Below the pieces are notes generated by a model, which had not been told where the DNA came from, ran no database searches, and saw only the letters and a list, made by a program, of their open reading frames with translations. A DNA stretch of 5,641 bases, taken from Chloroflexota bacterium. Its GTDB lineage: Bacteria > Chloroflexota > Dehalococcoidia > DSTF01 > RBG-16-68-14. The stretch lies in NCBI GenBank assembly GCA_022561355.1, contig JADFRJ010000167.1, positions 1 to 5,641 of the forward strand, read 5' to 3'. Position 1 is the first letter of the stretch. Every line of letters begins with the position of its first letter. Below, piece by piece: positions 1-5,330 of this stretch. A program made the position numbers and the translations under genes.

Positions 1-1055
1 TGACGGGCATCTGGATGCTCTCGATGGTCGCTGTCGGCTGGTTCGGCGCGTACCAGATCGACCAGGGGGCGCTGACGGGCGGCGAATTGACGAAAGTCAT
101 GCTCTTCCTCACGATCTTGCAGATGCCGGTCCGGATGCTCGGCTTTATCATCATGATGTTCGCGCGCGCCCAATCCGCCGGCGAACGCATCTACGACATC
201 CTGGACGCCGAATCGGCTGTCCAGGAGAAGCCTAACCCCGTCGACCTGAAGGAGCTGGAAGGCCACGTCGTGTTCGAGAACGTCGGGTTCTCGTATGACG
301 CAATTAGCCCTGTGCTGCGCGGCGTCGACATCGAAGCGAAGCCTGGCGAGGTGATCGCGTTGCTCGGGCCGACGGGCTCCGGCAAGAGCACGGTCGTCAA
401 CCTGATGCCACGCTTTTATGACGTAACGGAAGGCAGCATCAAGATCGATGGCGTAGACATTCGCGACGCGACGCTGAAGTCGCTGCGAGAGAACATCGGG
501 ACGGTCCAGCAGGATGTCTTCCTCTTCTCCGCAACGATTCGTGACAACATCGCCTACGGGGTGGTCGACGCTACGCAAGAAGAGGTCGAGCGCGTGGCCA
601 AGGCGGCGCGCCTTCACGACTACATCATCAGCCAGCCAGAGGGCTACGACACCTGGGTAGGCGAGCGCGGGTTGACGCTCTCCGGTGGCCAGCGCCAGCG
701 CATCGTAATCGCTCGCACACTGCTCACCGACCCGAAGATACTGATCCTCGATGACTCGACGTCGAGCGTCGACGCGGAGACCGAGCACCTGATCCAGCAG
801 GCGCTTTCTGAGGTGATGAAGGACCGCACGACGTTCGTGATTGCCCAGCGATTGAAGACGCTGCAGACCGCTGACCAGATCCTCGTATTGGAGCGCGGGC
901 GGATTGTCCAGCGCGGCACCCATGAGGAGCTGATCGAAGAGGAAGGTCTCTATCGCGAGATATATGACCTCGAACTGCGCGACCAAGAAGAAGCATACGA
1001 ACGCACGCGGGCTGACACGAGCGCCGCGCCTTCGCCGGCTGGAGGGGGCGCCTAA
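1..1055 (+). CDS. ABC exporter half-transporter, degenerate-site subunit (5' end missing)
   Basis: This is the C-terminal part of a fused membrane-ATPase ABC exporter subunit. The frame (codons from base 3) is open to the left edge, so the ATG at 15 is internal. Visible in order: the last membrane helices of the transmembrane domain (about 1-180), then a full nucleotide-binding domain with Walker A GPTGSGKST (366-392), Q-loop Gln (510-512), signature LSGGQ (678-692), Walker B ILILD (738-752) and D-loop SSVD. Two catalytic positions are altered: the residue after the Walker B Asp is Asp rather than Glu (753-755), and the switch His is Gln (IAQRL, 846-848). In known heterodimeric exporters such as TM287/288 and BmrCD these changes mark the subunit that supplies the degenerate ATP site. 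A charged, Ala/Pro/Gly-rich tail follows the domain. The next gene starts 3 nt after the stop, so the two are surely co-transcribed. Substrate cannot be told; multidrug or lipid-like compounds are the usual ones. Confidence 0.95.
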   Translation, partial: TGIWMLSMVAVGWFGAYQIDQGALTGGELTKVMLFLTILQMPVRMLGFIIMMFARAQSAGERIYDILDAESAVQEKPNPVDLKELEGHVVFENVGFSYDAISPVLRGVDIEAKPGEVIALLGPTGSGKSTVVNLMPRFYDVTEGSIKIDGVDIRDATLKSLRENIGTVQQDVFLFSATIRDNIAYGVVDATQEEVERVAKAARLHDYIISQPEGYDTWVGERGLTLSGGQRQRIVIARTLLTDPKILILDDSTSSVDAETEHLIQQALSEVMKDRTTFVIAQRLKTLQTADQILVLERGRIVQRGTHEELIEEEGLYREIYDLELRDQEEAYERTRADTSAAPSPAGGGA

Positions 1056-1058
1056 CCA

Positions 1059-2960
1059 ATGCACTTCGGAGGCAACGTAGGTTGGAGCGGACTGGGCCCG
1101 CGAGGGGGCATGGGCGGCTTCCAGCGCCTGCGCGGAGGCCTGGACGGCTGGGATGACGAAGAATTCGGCTCGGTCTTCGACTACAAGGTTGTCCGCAGGC
1201 TGATAGGCTACCTGGCGCCGTACAAGCTGCGAGCGCTCATGGCCATCGTGGGGATGCTGTTCTACATCGTGACTACCCGCTTCCAGCCGATCATCTTCGG
1301 GGTCCTCCTCGACGCGGCGTTGGATGGAGACCTGGCTGGTGTGAACCGCGCCGGCCTTATCTTCATCGTGCTGGCCGTGGGGGCCGGGTTATCGTCCTTT
1401 CTCCAACTGATCAATACAGGTTGGATCGGTCATCGCGTGCTATTTACCTTGCGCACCCAGATGTTCGACCACCTCCAGAAGCTCTCCCTGCGTTTCTACG
1501 ACAACAACGAGGTCGGCAAAGTCATGTCGCGTGTTACCAGTGACGTGACCACGTTGCAGGAGCTGCTGGCGACGGGTTTCATCACGATTCTCGCCGATTT
1601 TGGTGGTCTCATCGTCGTCGTCGGGATCATGCTGTACATAGACGTGCAGCTAACGCTTGTCACGCTCGCCATCGTGCCGTTCTTGGTCGCTGGCATGGGC
1701 GTTTGGCAGATGTACGCGCGCAAAGCATTCCTTCGCGTGAGGCAGGCGATCGCTGTCGTGAACGCAAGCCTCCAGGAAAACGTCTCCGGCGTGCGCGTCA
1801 TCCAGAGCCTCTCGCGGGAGGGCGAGAGCAGCAAACGCTTCGACAACGTCAACAAGGACAACTTCAGCGCGAACGTCAGCGCAACTAGAATTACGGCTGC
1901 CGTCCTCCCCATGGTCGAACTGAGTGTCGCGGCTGCGACTGCCAGCGTGATCATCTTCGGTGGCTTCCGGGCGCTGAACGGCGACATGTCGATCGGCGAC
2001 CTCGTTGCGTTTACGCTCCTCGTGCAGGGCTTCTTCGAGCCCGTGCGCACGTTGACGATGCAGTACACACAGCTCCAGCGCGCGATGGCGGGTGGCGAGC
2101 GGATCTTTGAAGTGCTCGACACGGAACCCGAGATCAAAGACGCTCCGGATGCCATCGTGCTTGAGGATGTGCGTGGTGAGGTCGAATTTCAGAACGTCAC
2201 CCACGAGTACGTGCCAGACGTCCCCGTGCTCAAAGATTTCAGCTTGAAGGTTGAGCCAGGCGAGACGATCGCGTTCGTTGGTCCTACAGGCGCAGGCAAG
2301 ACCACGGTCACAGCGCTCATTGCGCGCTTCTACGATGCGCAAAAAGGCCGGATCCTCATCGACGGCCATGACATCCGCAAGATCCAACGCAAGTCGCTGG
2401 CCAGGCGGATGGGCCTCGTGCTGCAGGAGCCATTCATGTTCTCGGGCACCGTGCTGGAGAACATCCGCTATGGCCGGCCGGACGCGCCGATGGAGGACGT
2501 TGAGCGGGCCGCAAAGGCCGTCGGCGCGCACGATTTCATCGTGCGGCTGGAAGAGGGCTACGATACGGAGCTGCAGGAGCGCGGGCAGAACTTCTCTGTA
2601 GGCCAGCGCCAACTCCTGGCGTTCGCCCGGGCCGTGCTCGCGGACCCGCGGATCCTGATCCTGGACGAGGCTACGGCCAACGTGGATACGCGTACCGAGG
2701 CGGTGATCCAGAAAGCGCTGAACGAGCTACTGCGCGGCCGCACCTCATTTGTCATCGCCCACCGCTTGTCGACCATCCGCAACGCGGACCGCGTCGTCGT
2801 GCTGGAGGACGGCCGGATCACTGAAATAGGTACGCACGACGAGCTGCTGGCGCTCGGCGGGCTCTACGCCAAGCTCTACCAGATGACCTACCAGAAGCAA
2901 AATGGCGGTAGCCCTGCCGAGCCGGGCGTTGACCAAGTGTCGCGCCCCGCCGCGACGTAG
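1059..2960 (+). CDS. ABC exporter half-transporter, consensus-catalytic subunit
   Basis: A complete 633-aa inner-membrane ABC exporter subunit of ordinary length for a fused membrane-ATPase protein. The ATG at 1059 follows a purine-rich ribosome binding site (GGAGGGGG, 1041-1048) inside the end of the upstream gene. Residues 1-35 are an unusual Gly-rich cytosolic leader; six membrane helices lie roughly between residues 58 and 335 (for example 58-80, 98-120, 168-193, 195-217). The ATPase domain follows: Walker A GPTGAGKTT at 408-416, Q-loop Gln456, signature-like FSVGQ at 512-516, Walker B ILILDE with catalytic Glu537, and switch His568 (IAHRLST). Glu and His are intact, but the signature departs from LSGGQ. 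This is the mirror image of the upstream subunit: its Walker motifs with the partner's LSGGQ would form the active site, and its FSVGQ with the partner's altered Walker B would form the degenerate one. The pair is therefore predicted to be a heterodimeric exporter. Confidence 0.96.
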   Translation: MHFGGNVGWSGLGPRGGMGGFQRLRGGLDGWDDEEFGSVFDYKVVRRLIGYLAPYKLRALMAIVGMLFYIVTTRFQPIIFGVLLDAALDGDLAGVNRAGLIFIVLAVGAGLSSFLQLINTGWIGHRVLFTLRTQMFDHLQKLSLRFYDNNEVGKVMSRVTSDVTTLQELLATGFITILADFGGLIVVVGIMLYIDVQLTLVTLAIVPFLVAGMGVWQMYARKAFLRVRQAIAVVNASLQENVSGVRVIQSLSREGESSKRFDNVNKDNFSANVSATRITAAVLPMVELSVAAATASVIIFGGFRALNGDMSIGDLVAFTLLVQGFFEPVRTLTMQYTQLQRAMAGGERIFEVLDTEPEIKDAPDAIVLEDVRGEVEFQNVTHEYVPDVPVLKDFSLKVEPGETIAFVGPTGAGKTTVTALIARFYDAQKGRILIDGHDIRKIQRKSLARRMGLVLQEPFMFSGTVLENIRYGRPDAPMEDVERAAKAVGAHDFIVRLEEGYDTELQERGQNFSVGQRQLLAFARAVLADPRILILDEATANVDTRTEAVIQKALNELLRGRTSFVIAHRLSTIRNADRVVVLEDGRITEIGTHDELLALGGLYAKLYQMTYQKQNGGSPAEPGVDQVSRPAAT

Positions 2961-2979
2961 GAATAGGGCCAGACCCTAC

Positions 2980-3009
2980 TTGACGCTCCGACGGAGCGCT
3001 TGTTATTCT
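2980..3009 (+). promoter_or_regulatory. Putative sigma-70-type promoter for the cyclase gene
   Basis: A -35-like TTGACG (2980-2985, five of six consensus bases) is followed after 18 nt by TATTCT (3004-3009, four of six). It would start transcription near 3016, giving a leader of about 180 nt before the TTG start at 3198. The spacer is occupied by the palindrome at 2984-2998. Confidence 0.45.
2984..2998 (+). terminator. 15-bp palindrome after the exporter operon; weak terminator or operator
   Basis: CGCTCCG-A-CGGAGCG is a perfect inverted repeat starting 24 nt after the exporter stop codon. As RNA it would fold into a 6-bp hairpin with a 3-nt loop, followed by a T-rich but interrupted run (TTGTTATTCTT, 3000-3010), so it could be a modest terminator. 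It also lies exactly in the spacer of the putative promoter at 2980-3009, so it could equally be an operator for a dimeric regulator. The sequence alone does not decide between the two. Confidence 0.45.
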
Positions 3010-3034
3010 TACTACAGCGAATGAGAAGAACGCC

Positions 3035-3124
3035 ATGATTACTACGAACAGCCGCTGGACGAAGACCAATGATTTCCACTCCTGTGGGAGTCGAATGCCA
3101 TTTGGCGTGGGTTGGGGTATCTGA
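3035..3124 (+). CDS. Possible 29-aa leader peptide upstream of the cyclase gene
   Basis: An ATG at 3035 opens a 29-codon frame ending in TGA at 3122-3124, lying wholly inside the predicted leader between the putative promoter and the hairpin at 3149-3175. The peptide begins MITTNSRW and contains two separated Trp codons but no run of a single amino acid as expected for classic attenuation. The purine stretch before it (GAGAAGAA, 3023-3030) is only a weak ribosome binding site. It may be chance; it is listed because its position suits a translation-sensing leader. Confidence 0.2.
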   Translation: MITTNSRWTKTNDFHSCGSRMPFGVGWGI

Positions 3125-3148
3125 TCGAGGTACTGAGGTTTCATCCGC

Positions 3149-3175
3149 CGGCCCGCTGCCACATGCAGTGGGCCG
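3149..3175 (+). terminator. Attenuator-like hairpin in the cyclase leader
   Basis: An 11-bp stem (CGGCCCGCTGC pairing with GCAGTGGGCCG, one G-U pair) encloses the 5-nt loop CACAT and is followed by TTTGTATTGT (3176-3185). It lies just before the ribosome binding site at 3186-3192. It looks like an intrinsic terminator placed inside a leader, which would suit transcription attenuation, but the T run is broken by G and A. It could also only shape access to the ribosome binding site. No known riboswitch consensus was recognised upstream of it. Confidence 0.5.
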
Positions 3176-3185
3176 TTTGTATTGT

Positions 3186-3192
3186 AGGGAGA
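3186..3192 (+). promoter_or_regulatory. Ribosome binding site that decides the TTG start of the cyclase gene
   Basis: AGGGAGA lies 5 nt before the in-frame TTG at 3198-3200. The longer reading from the ATG at 3069 has no comparable site, and its extra 43 residues would be encoded through the hairpin at 3149-3175 and look non-coding in composition. TTG at 3198 is therefore preferred. Confidence 0.7.
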
Positions 3193-3197
3193 ACGAA

Positions 3198-3866
3198 TTG
3201 ACGACGTTAGAGGCGCCGGTCGAACGGTTGCAGGCCTTGACCGAGGGTGGCGATGTCCTGCCGCAGGAGCAATGCCCCACGTGCGGGGCCGACGTACCCG
3301 GGGGCTTTCGCTTCTGCGGGCAGTGCGGCCGCGCGCTCGCGGCCACGCTCGCTCCCGTCCCGGGCGATCTCGTGACGATCGCCTTCGTGGACCTGGAGGG
3401 CTTCACATCCTTCGCTAGCCGTGTCGATGAGGACGAGGTGCGGCGCCTGATCCGCGGCTTCCACGGTCTGGTGCGCGAACAGGTGGGCCGCCATGGCGGG
3501 TTCGAGGTGAAGCAGCTTGGCGATGGCTTCATGCTGGCCTTCTCCAGCCCCGCCACGGCCGTCGTCTGCGTCGCGGACATCCAGCGTGCAGTCGTGCCGT
3601 GGGCCAAGGATGGCGCCGCCATCCGCGTTAGCGCCGGCCTCAACAGCGGCGGCGCCATTCGCGAAGGCGACGACTTCTTCGGGCACACCGTGAACGTGGC
3701 GTCGCGCATCACCGACCGTGCCTCTGGCGGCCAGGTGCTGCTCTCGGAGGCGACGCGCCTCGCCGCGGGGTCCGTCGAGGGCTTGCGCTTCGAGGACCGG
3801 GGCCGCCGCCGCCTGCGCGGCATCGCCCAACGCCTCCGCCTGTTCGAGCTGATCTGGTGGGAATAG
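3198..3866 (+). CDS. Zinc-ribbon class III adenylate cyclase-type protein
   Basis: A predicted cytosolic class III nucleotidyl cyclase of 222 aa from the TTG start. A short N-terminal helix-like stretch is followed by a zinc ribbon with Cys26, Cys29, Cys40 and Cys43 (CPTCG and CGQCG knuckles), then one cyclase homology domain (about 57-222). All canonical catalytic positions are present: metal-binding Asp65 (FVDLEGFT) and Asp109 (LGDGFM), adenine-specifying Lys105 and Asp159 (DDFFGHTVN), and transition-state Asn166 and Arg170. The Lys/Asp pair points to ATP and cyclic AMP rather than GTP. The domain must dimerise to form its sites; the ribbon may serve that or a partner. Related zinc-ribbon cyclases are often fused to a large ATPase and TPR region, but here the protein stops right after the cyclase domain with a strong terminator 24 nt on, so it looks naturally short. 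A start at ATG 3069 (265 aa) is possible but less likely. Confidence 0.9.
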   Translation: MTTLEAPVERLQALTEGGDVLPQEQCPTCGADVPGGFRFCGQCGRALAATLAPVPGDLVTIAFVDLEGFTSFASRVDEDEVRRLIRGFHGLVREQVGRHGGFEVKQLGDGFMLAFSSPATAVVCVADIQRAVVPWAKDGAAIRVSAGLNSGGAIREGDDFFGHTVNVASRITDRASGGQVLLSEATRLAAGSVEGLRFEDRGRRRLRGIAQRLRLFELIWWE

Positions 3867-3890
3867 GCTAGCGATTTAGTCAAGCGCTAC

Positions 3891-3917
3891 GAAGCCCCCG
3901 CCTTAGGCGGGGGCTTC
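3891..3917 (+). terminator. Strong intrinsic terminator after the cyclase gene
   Basis: A perfect 12-bp, GC-rich stem (GAAGCCCCCGCC with GGCGGGGGCTTC) has a TTA loop and is followed on the + strand by TTCGTTCGTT. It begins 24 nt after the cyclase stop. The dockerin gene converges from the other side and ends 36 nt beyond it; on that strand the hairpin has no T run, so it is mainly a + strand terminator but may slow transcription in both directions. Confidence 0.88.
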
Positions 3918-3953
3918 TTCGTTCGTTGGCCGATGTGACGCAGAAACGAGACC

Positions 3954-4940
3954 TTACGAGTTCGCGGTCGTCCCTGCAATCCGCTGCAAGATTCCGAGTG
4001 CGTCGATCGAATTCACCATCCCGTCTCCATTCATATCCGCCAAGTTCGCGCATGCTAGCTCCGCAAGGAGCCCGGCTGTGAACTGGAGGACGAGAGCGGC
4101 ATCCCTGCTATCCAGGACGCCGTCACAGTTCACGTCGCCTGCGATCGGGAGTGGTGTCGTAGTTGGCGTCGGAACCGATGTTGCCATCGGGGTGCTAGTT
4201 GGGGGTGTTGTATCGCCGATGCAGTTGACAGTGAGTGAATTAAGCTTGGGTTGGGTCGTAAAGCCATCCAAATGCATATACACGCTTCCTATGGCCTGTA
4301 CCATGTGCTCAGGCGGAAGCAACTTGACCGTCGTAACGCTCCCAGCCTCCGAGCAGGAGAAGGTCATTAGGAAAAGTGGCCCTGTGTGCATGCTGAGGGG
4401 AATCGGAGGCAACGAGCCGAAGCAGCCAATCTCCAGCAAGCCAGGCGCGAGTTCAAAACGTGCAGGCTGCGAGGAGCGCGAGTTGCAGCCATCCCAGAGC
4501 GATTCGGCGTCCAAGTCTCCAGGGAGATACGTGAGGTCAACCCGCACGCAGTCTGGATCGCGCCTGTCAGCGACGTCATCGCCGCCGTTATCAACTCCAT
4601 CGTCGCAGGTCCCGGCCCCGGCGCCGTCCTCGCTGGCTTCGTGTTCGAACGTAGCGAAGTCCAGGTCCGCGACGACGAAGTGGTAACCCTCTTCCGGGAT
4701 GATCACGGCATCAATGCTGACCGTAAACATGCCCTCGGCGGGAACGTCACAGACCGCAGGCTGGCCGCTGCAGACGGCGCCTGAGGTGATGCTTATGCCC
4801 ATCTCCGGCCCGCCGCTCACCGCAGAAACCGGCTGTGGTTGCGAGTGCTGGGTGAGCATGAAGCCGATCCCAGTGACCGCGAGAGCGGTCAGCACGAGTG
4901 CTTGCCCAAAGAAGAGCCGGTATCGGAGGTTCGCTATCAT
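3954..4940 (-). CDS. Exported dockerin-domain protein with Pro/Thr linker
   Basis: A predicted secreted or membrane-anchored protein of 328 aa. Residues 1-8 are basic and 10-30 hydrophobic, giving a signal peptide or N-terminal anchor. Residues about 45-240 form a beta-rich region with alternating hydrophobic strands that may be a cohesin-like or carbohydrate-binding fold; I cannot assign the family firmly. Inside it, 112-131 is an acidic Cys-bounded insert (CDDGVDN...DPDC) like the calcium-binding repeats of some exported proteins. A Pro/Thr/Ser linker (about 242-267) leads to a C-terminal type I dockerin with two calcium loops: Asp269, Asn271, Asp273, Asp280 and Asp302, Asn304, Asp306, Asp313. 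Dockerins bind cohesins in calcium-dependent surface complexes. No enzyme domain is visible, so it may be a structural or adhesive part. The ATG at 4940 follows AGGACAGG and its own promoter; it converges on the cyclase gene. Confidence 0.88.
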   Translation of the reverse strand: MIANLRYRLFFGQALVLTALAVTGIGFMLTQHSQPQPVSAVSGGPEMGISITSGAVCSGQPAVCDVPAEGMFTVSIDAVIIPEEGYHFVVADLDFATFEHEASEDGAGAGTCDDGVDNGGDDVADRRDPDCVRVDLTYLPGDLDAESLWDGCNSRSSQPARFELAPGLLEIGCFGSLPPIPLSMHTGPLFLMTFSCSEAGSVTTVKLLPPEHMVQAIGSVYMHLDGFTTQPKLNSLTVNCIGDTTPPTSTPMATSVPTPTTTPLPIAGDVNCDGVLDSRDAALVLQFTAGLLAELACANLADMNGDGMVNSIDALGILQRIAGTTANS

Positions 4941-4960
4941 GAGACCTGTCCTGACTGCGA

Positions 4961-4989
4961 ACGATAGACCCCCTGGGCGAAAAGGTCAA
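4961..4989 (-). promoter_or_regulatory. Putative sigma-70-type promoter for the dockerin gene
   Basis: On the - strand, TTGACC (4989-4984, five of six consensus bases) is followed after exactly 17 nt by TATCGT (4966-4961, four of six). Transcription would begin near 4954, giving a leader of about 14 nt that just contains the AGGACAGG ribosome binding site before the ATG at 4940. Confidence 0.6.
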
Positions 4990-5061
4990 GCGCCTCATTA
5001 GTCCGGCCAGCTTCCCAACGCCTGCCCGCGCCAGATGTACACTCTGCCCCGCAGGCACCCA

Positions 5062-5080
5062 GGAGAAGCGGAGCTTCTCC
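5062..5080. repeat. Perfect 8-bp hairpin, variable member of hairpin pair A
   Basis: GGAGAAGC-GGA-GCTTCTCC is a perfect inverted repeat with a 3-nt loop, separated by 2 nt from the 18-bp palindrome at 5083-5100. Read on the - strand the pair follows directly after the stop of the 34-aa gene, so it could end that transcript, although neither strand has a T run. Confidence 0.75.
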
Positions 5081-5082
5081 AA

Positions 5083-5100
5083 GCTGACCCGCAGGTCAGC
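5083..5100. repeat. 18-bp palindromic repeat, copy 1 (pair A)
   Basis: GCTGACCCGCAGGTCAGC is a 7-bp perfect stem (GCTGACC/GGTCAGC) with a CGCA loop. An identical copy, in the same orientation, lies at 5293-5310. This copy abuts the TAG stop (5103-5101) of the small - strand gene without a gap. Confidence 0.9.
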
Positions 5101-5205
5101 CTAGAACCCCGGCAGCGCATCGAGCAGCGCTAGTACGAAGATCGTAATCCAGACGACGAACAGCGCCCCGATGATCGCGCGCACGTAGGGATTGCGGTCC
5201 TGCAT
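5101..5205 (-). CDS. 34-aa single-span membrane protein, unknown function
   Basis: A short gene read on the - strand from ATG (5205-5203) to TAG (5103-5101). The peptide begins MQDRNPYVRA and is followed by one long hydrophobic stretch (about residues 11-29, rich in Ile, Val, Leu, Phe with one Trp) and a short tail ending LPGF. The polar, basic N-terminus and hydrophobic core suggest a small inner-membrane protein; the positive-inside rule would place the N-terminus in the cytosol. Support beyond length: a perfect extended -10 element 8 nt before the ATG, and a hairpin pair directly after the stop. There is no ribosome binding site, which fits a leaderless message. I do not recognise a family. 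It lies between the dockerin gene and thyX on the same strand, but with its own promoter it is probably a separate unit. Confidence 0.65.
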   Translation of the reverse strand: MQDRNPYVRAIIGALFVVWITIFVLALLDALPGF

Positions 5206-5213
5206 GGGCGTCG

Positions 5214-5222
5214 ATTGTAACA
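5214..5222 (-). promoter_or_regulatory. Extended -10 promoter of the 34-aa gene
   Basis: On the - strand TG-T-TACAAT (5222-5214) matches the extended -10 consensus with five of six bases in the hexamer. No clear -35 lies upstream, as is usual for extended -10 promoters. Only 8 nt separate the hexamer from the ATG at 5205, so transcription would start at or next to the start codon. Confidence 0.6.
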
Positions 5223-5281
5223 GATCGGGCCGCGCTTCACGGGAAGCTGTGAGCAGACCCGGAGCCTTGTGCAAGCGAATT

Positions 5282-5292
5282 GCAGGTTAGCC
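5282..5292. repeat. Partial degenerate copy of the palindromic repeat
   Basis: GCAGGTTAGCC differs by one base from GCAGGTCAGCC at 5301-5311, giving a direct repeat with a 19-nt period next to palindrome copy 2. It may be the remnant of a further unit. Confidence 0.4.
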
Positions 5293-5310
5293 GCTGACCC
5301 GCAGGTCAGC
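5293..5310. repeat. 18-bp palindromic repeat, copy 2 (pair B)
   Basis: This is identical to the palindrome at 5083-5100 (GCTGACCCGCAGGTCAGC) and 210 bp from it, start to start. It directly abuts a different perfect hairpin (5311-5329) and lies 20 nt after the thyX stop codon as read on the - strand. No T run follows. Confidence 0.9.
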
Positions 5311-5329
5311 CCTGCCGCGTAGCGGCAGG
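5311..5329. repeat. Perfect 8-bp hairpin, variable member of hairpin pair B
   Basis: CCTGCCGC-GTA-GCGGCAGG is a perfect inverted repeat with a 3-nt loop, 1 nt beyond the thyX stop and abutting palindrome copy 2. It has the same geometry (8-bp stem, 3-nt loop, GC at the loop end of the stem) as the hairpin at 5062-5080 but an otherwise different sequence. Confidence 0.8.
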
Positions 5330-5330
5330 C

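Noticed and set aside
1650..2612. A long (320-codon) open frame on the - strand inside the second exporter gene
   Set aside because: It overlaps a clear ABC transporter gene entirely, has no recognisable domain and a composition typical of antisense frames in GC-rich DNA.
3069..3197. N-terminal extension of the cyclase from the ATG at 3069
   Set aside because: No good ribosome binding site, the segment runs through a strong hairpin, and a well-placed AGGGAGA precedes the in-frame TTG at 3198.
2888..3883. A 331-codon open frame on the - strand across the cyclase gene and its leader
   Set aside because: Its product is a low-complexity Arg/Ser/Pro-rich sequence antisense to a gene with complete catalytic motifs; it would also run through both the leader hairpin and the gap.
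4078..4686. A 202-codon + strand frame opposite the dockerin gene
   Set aside because: The - strand reading has a signal peptide, linker and two exact dockerin calcium loops; the + strand frame has no recognisable feature.
5204..5290. A 28-codon + strand frame starting at ATG 5204, divergent from the small membrane protein
   Set aside because: No ribosome binding site, no hydrophobic or other pattern, and it overlaps the start codon and promoter of the better supported - strand gene.
5062..5329. A CRISPR array made of the repeated palindromes
   Set aside because: Only two full copies, 192 bp apart, with a gene and promoter between them rather than short uniform spacers.
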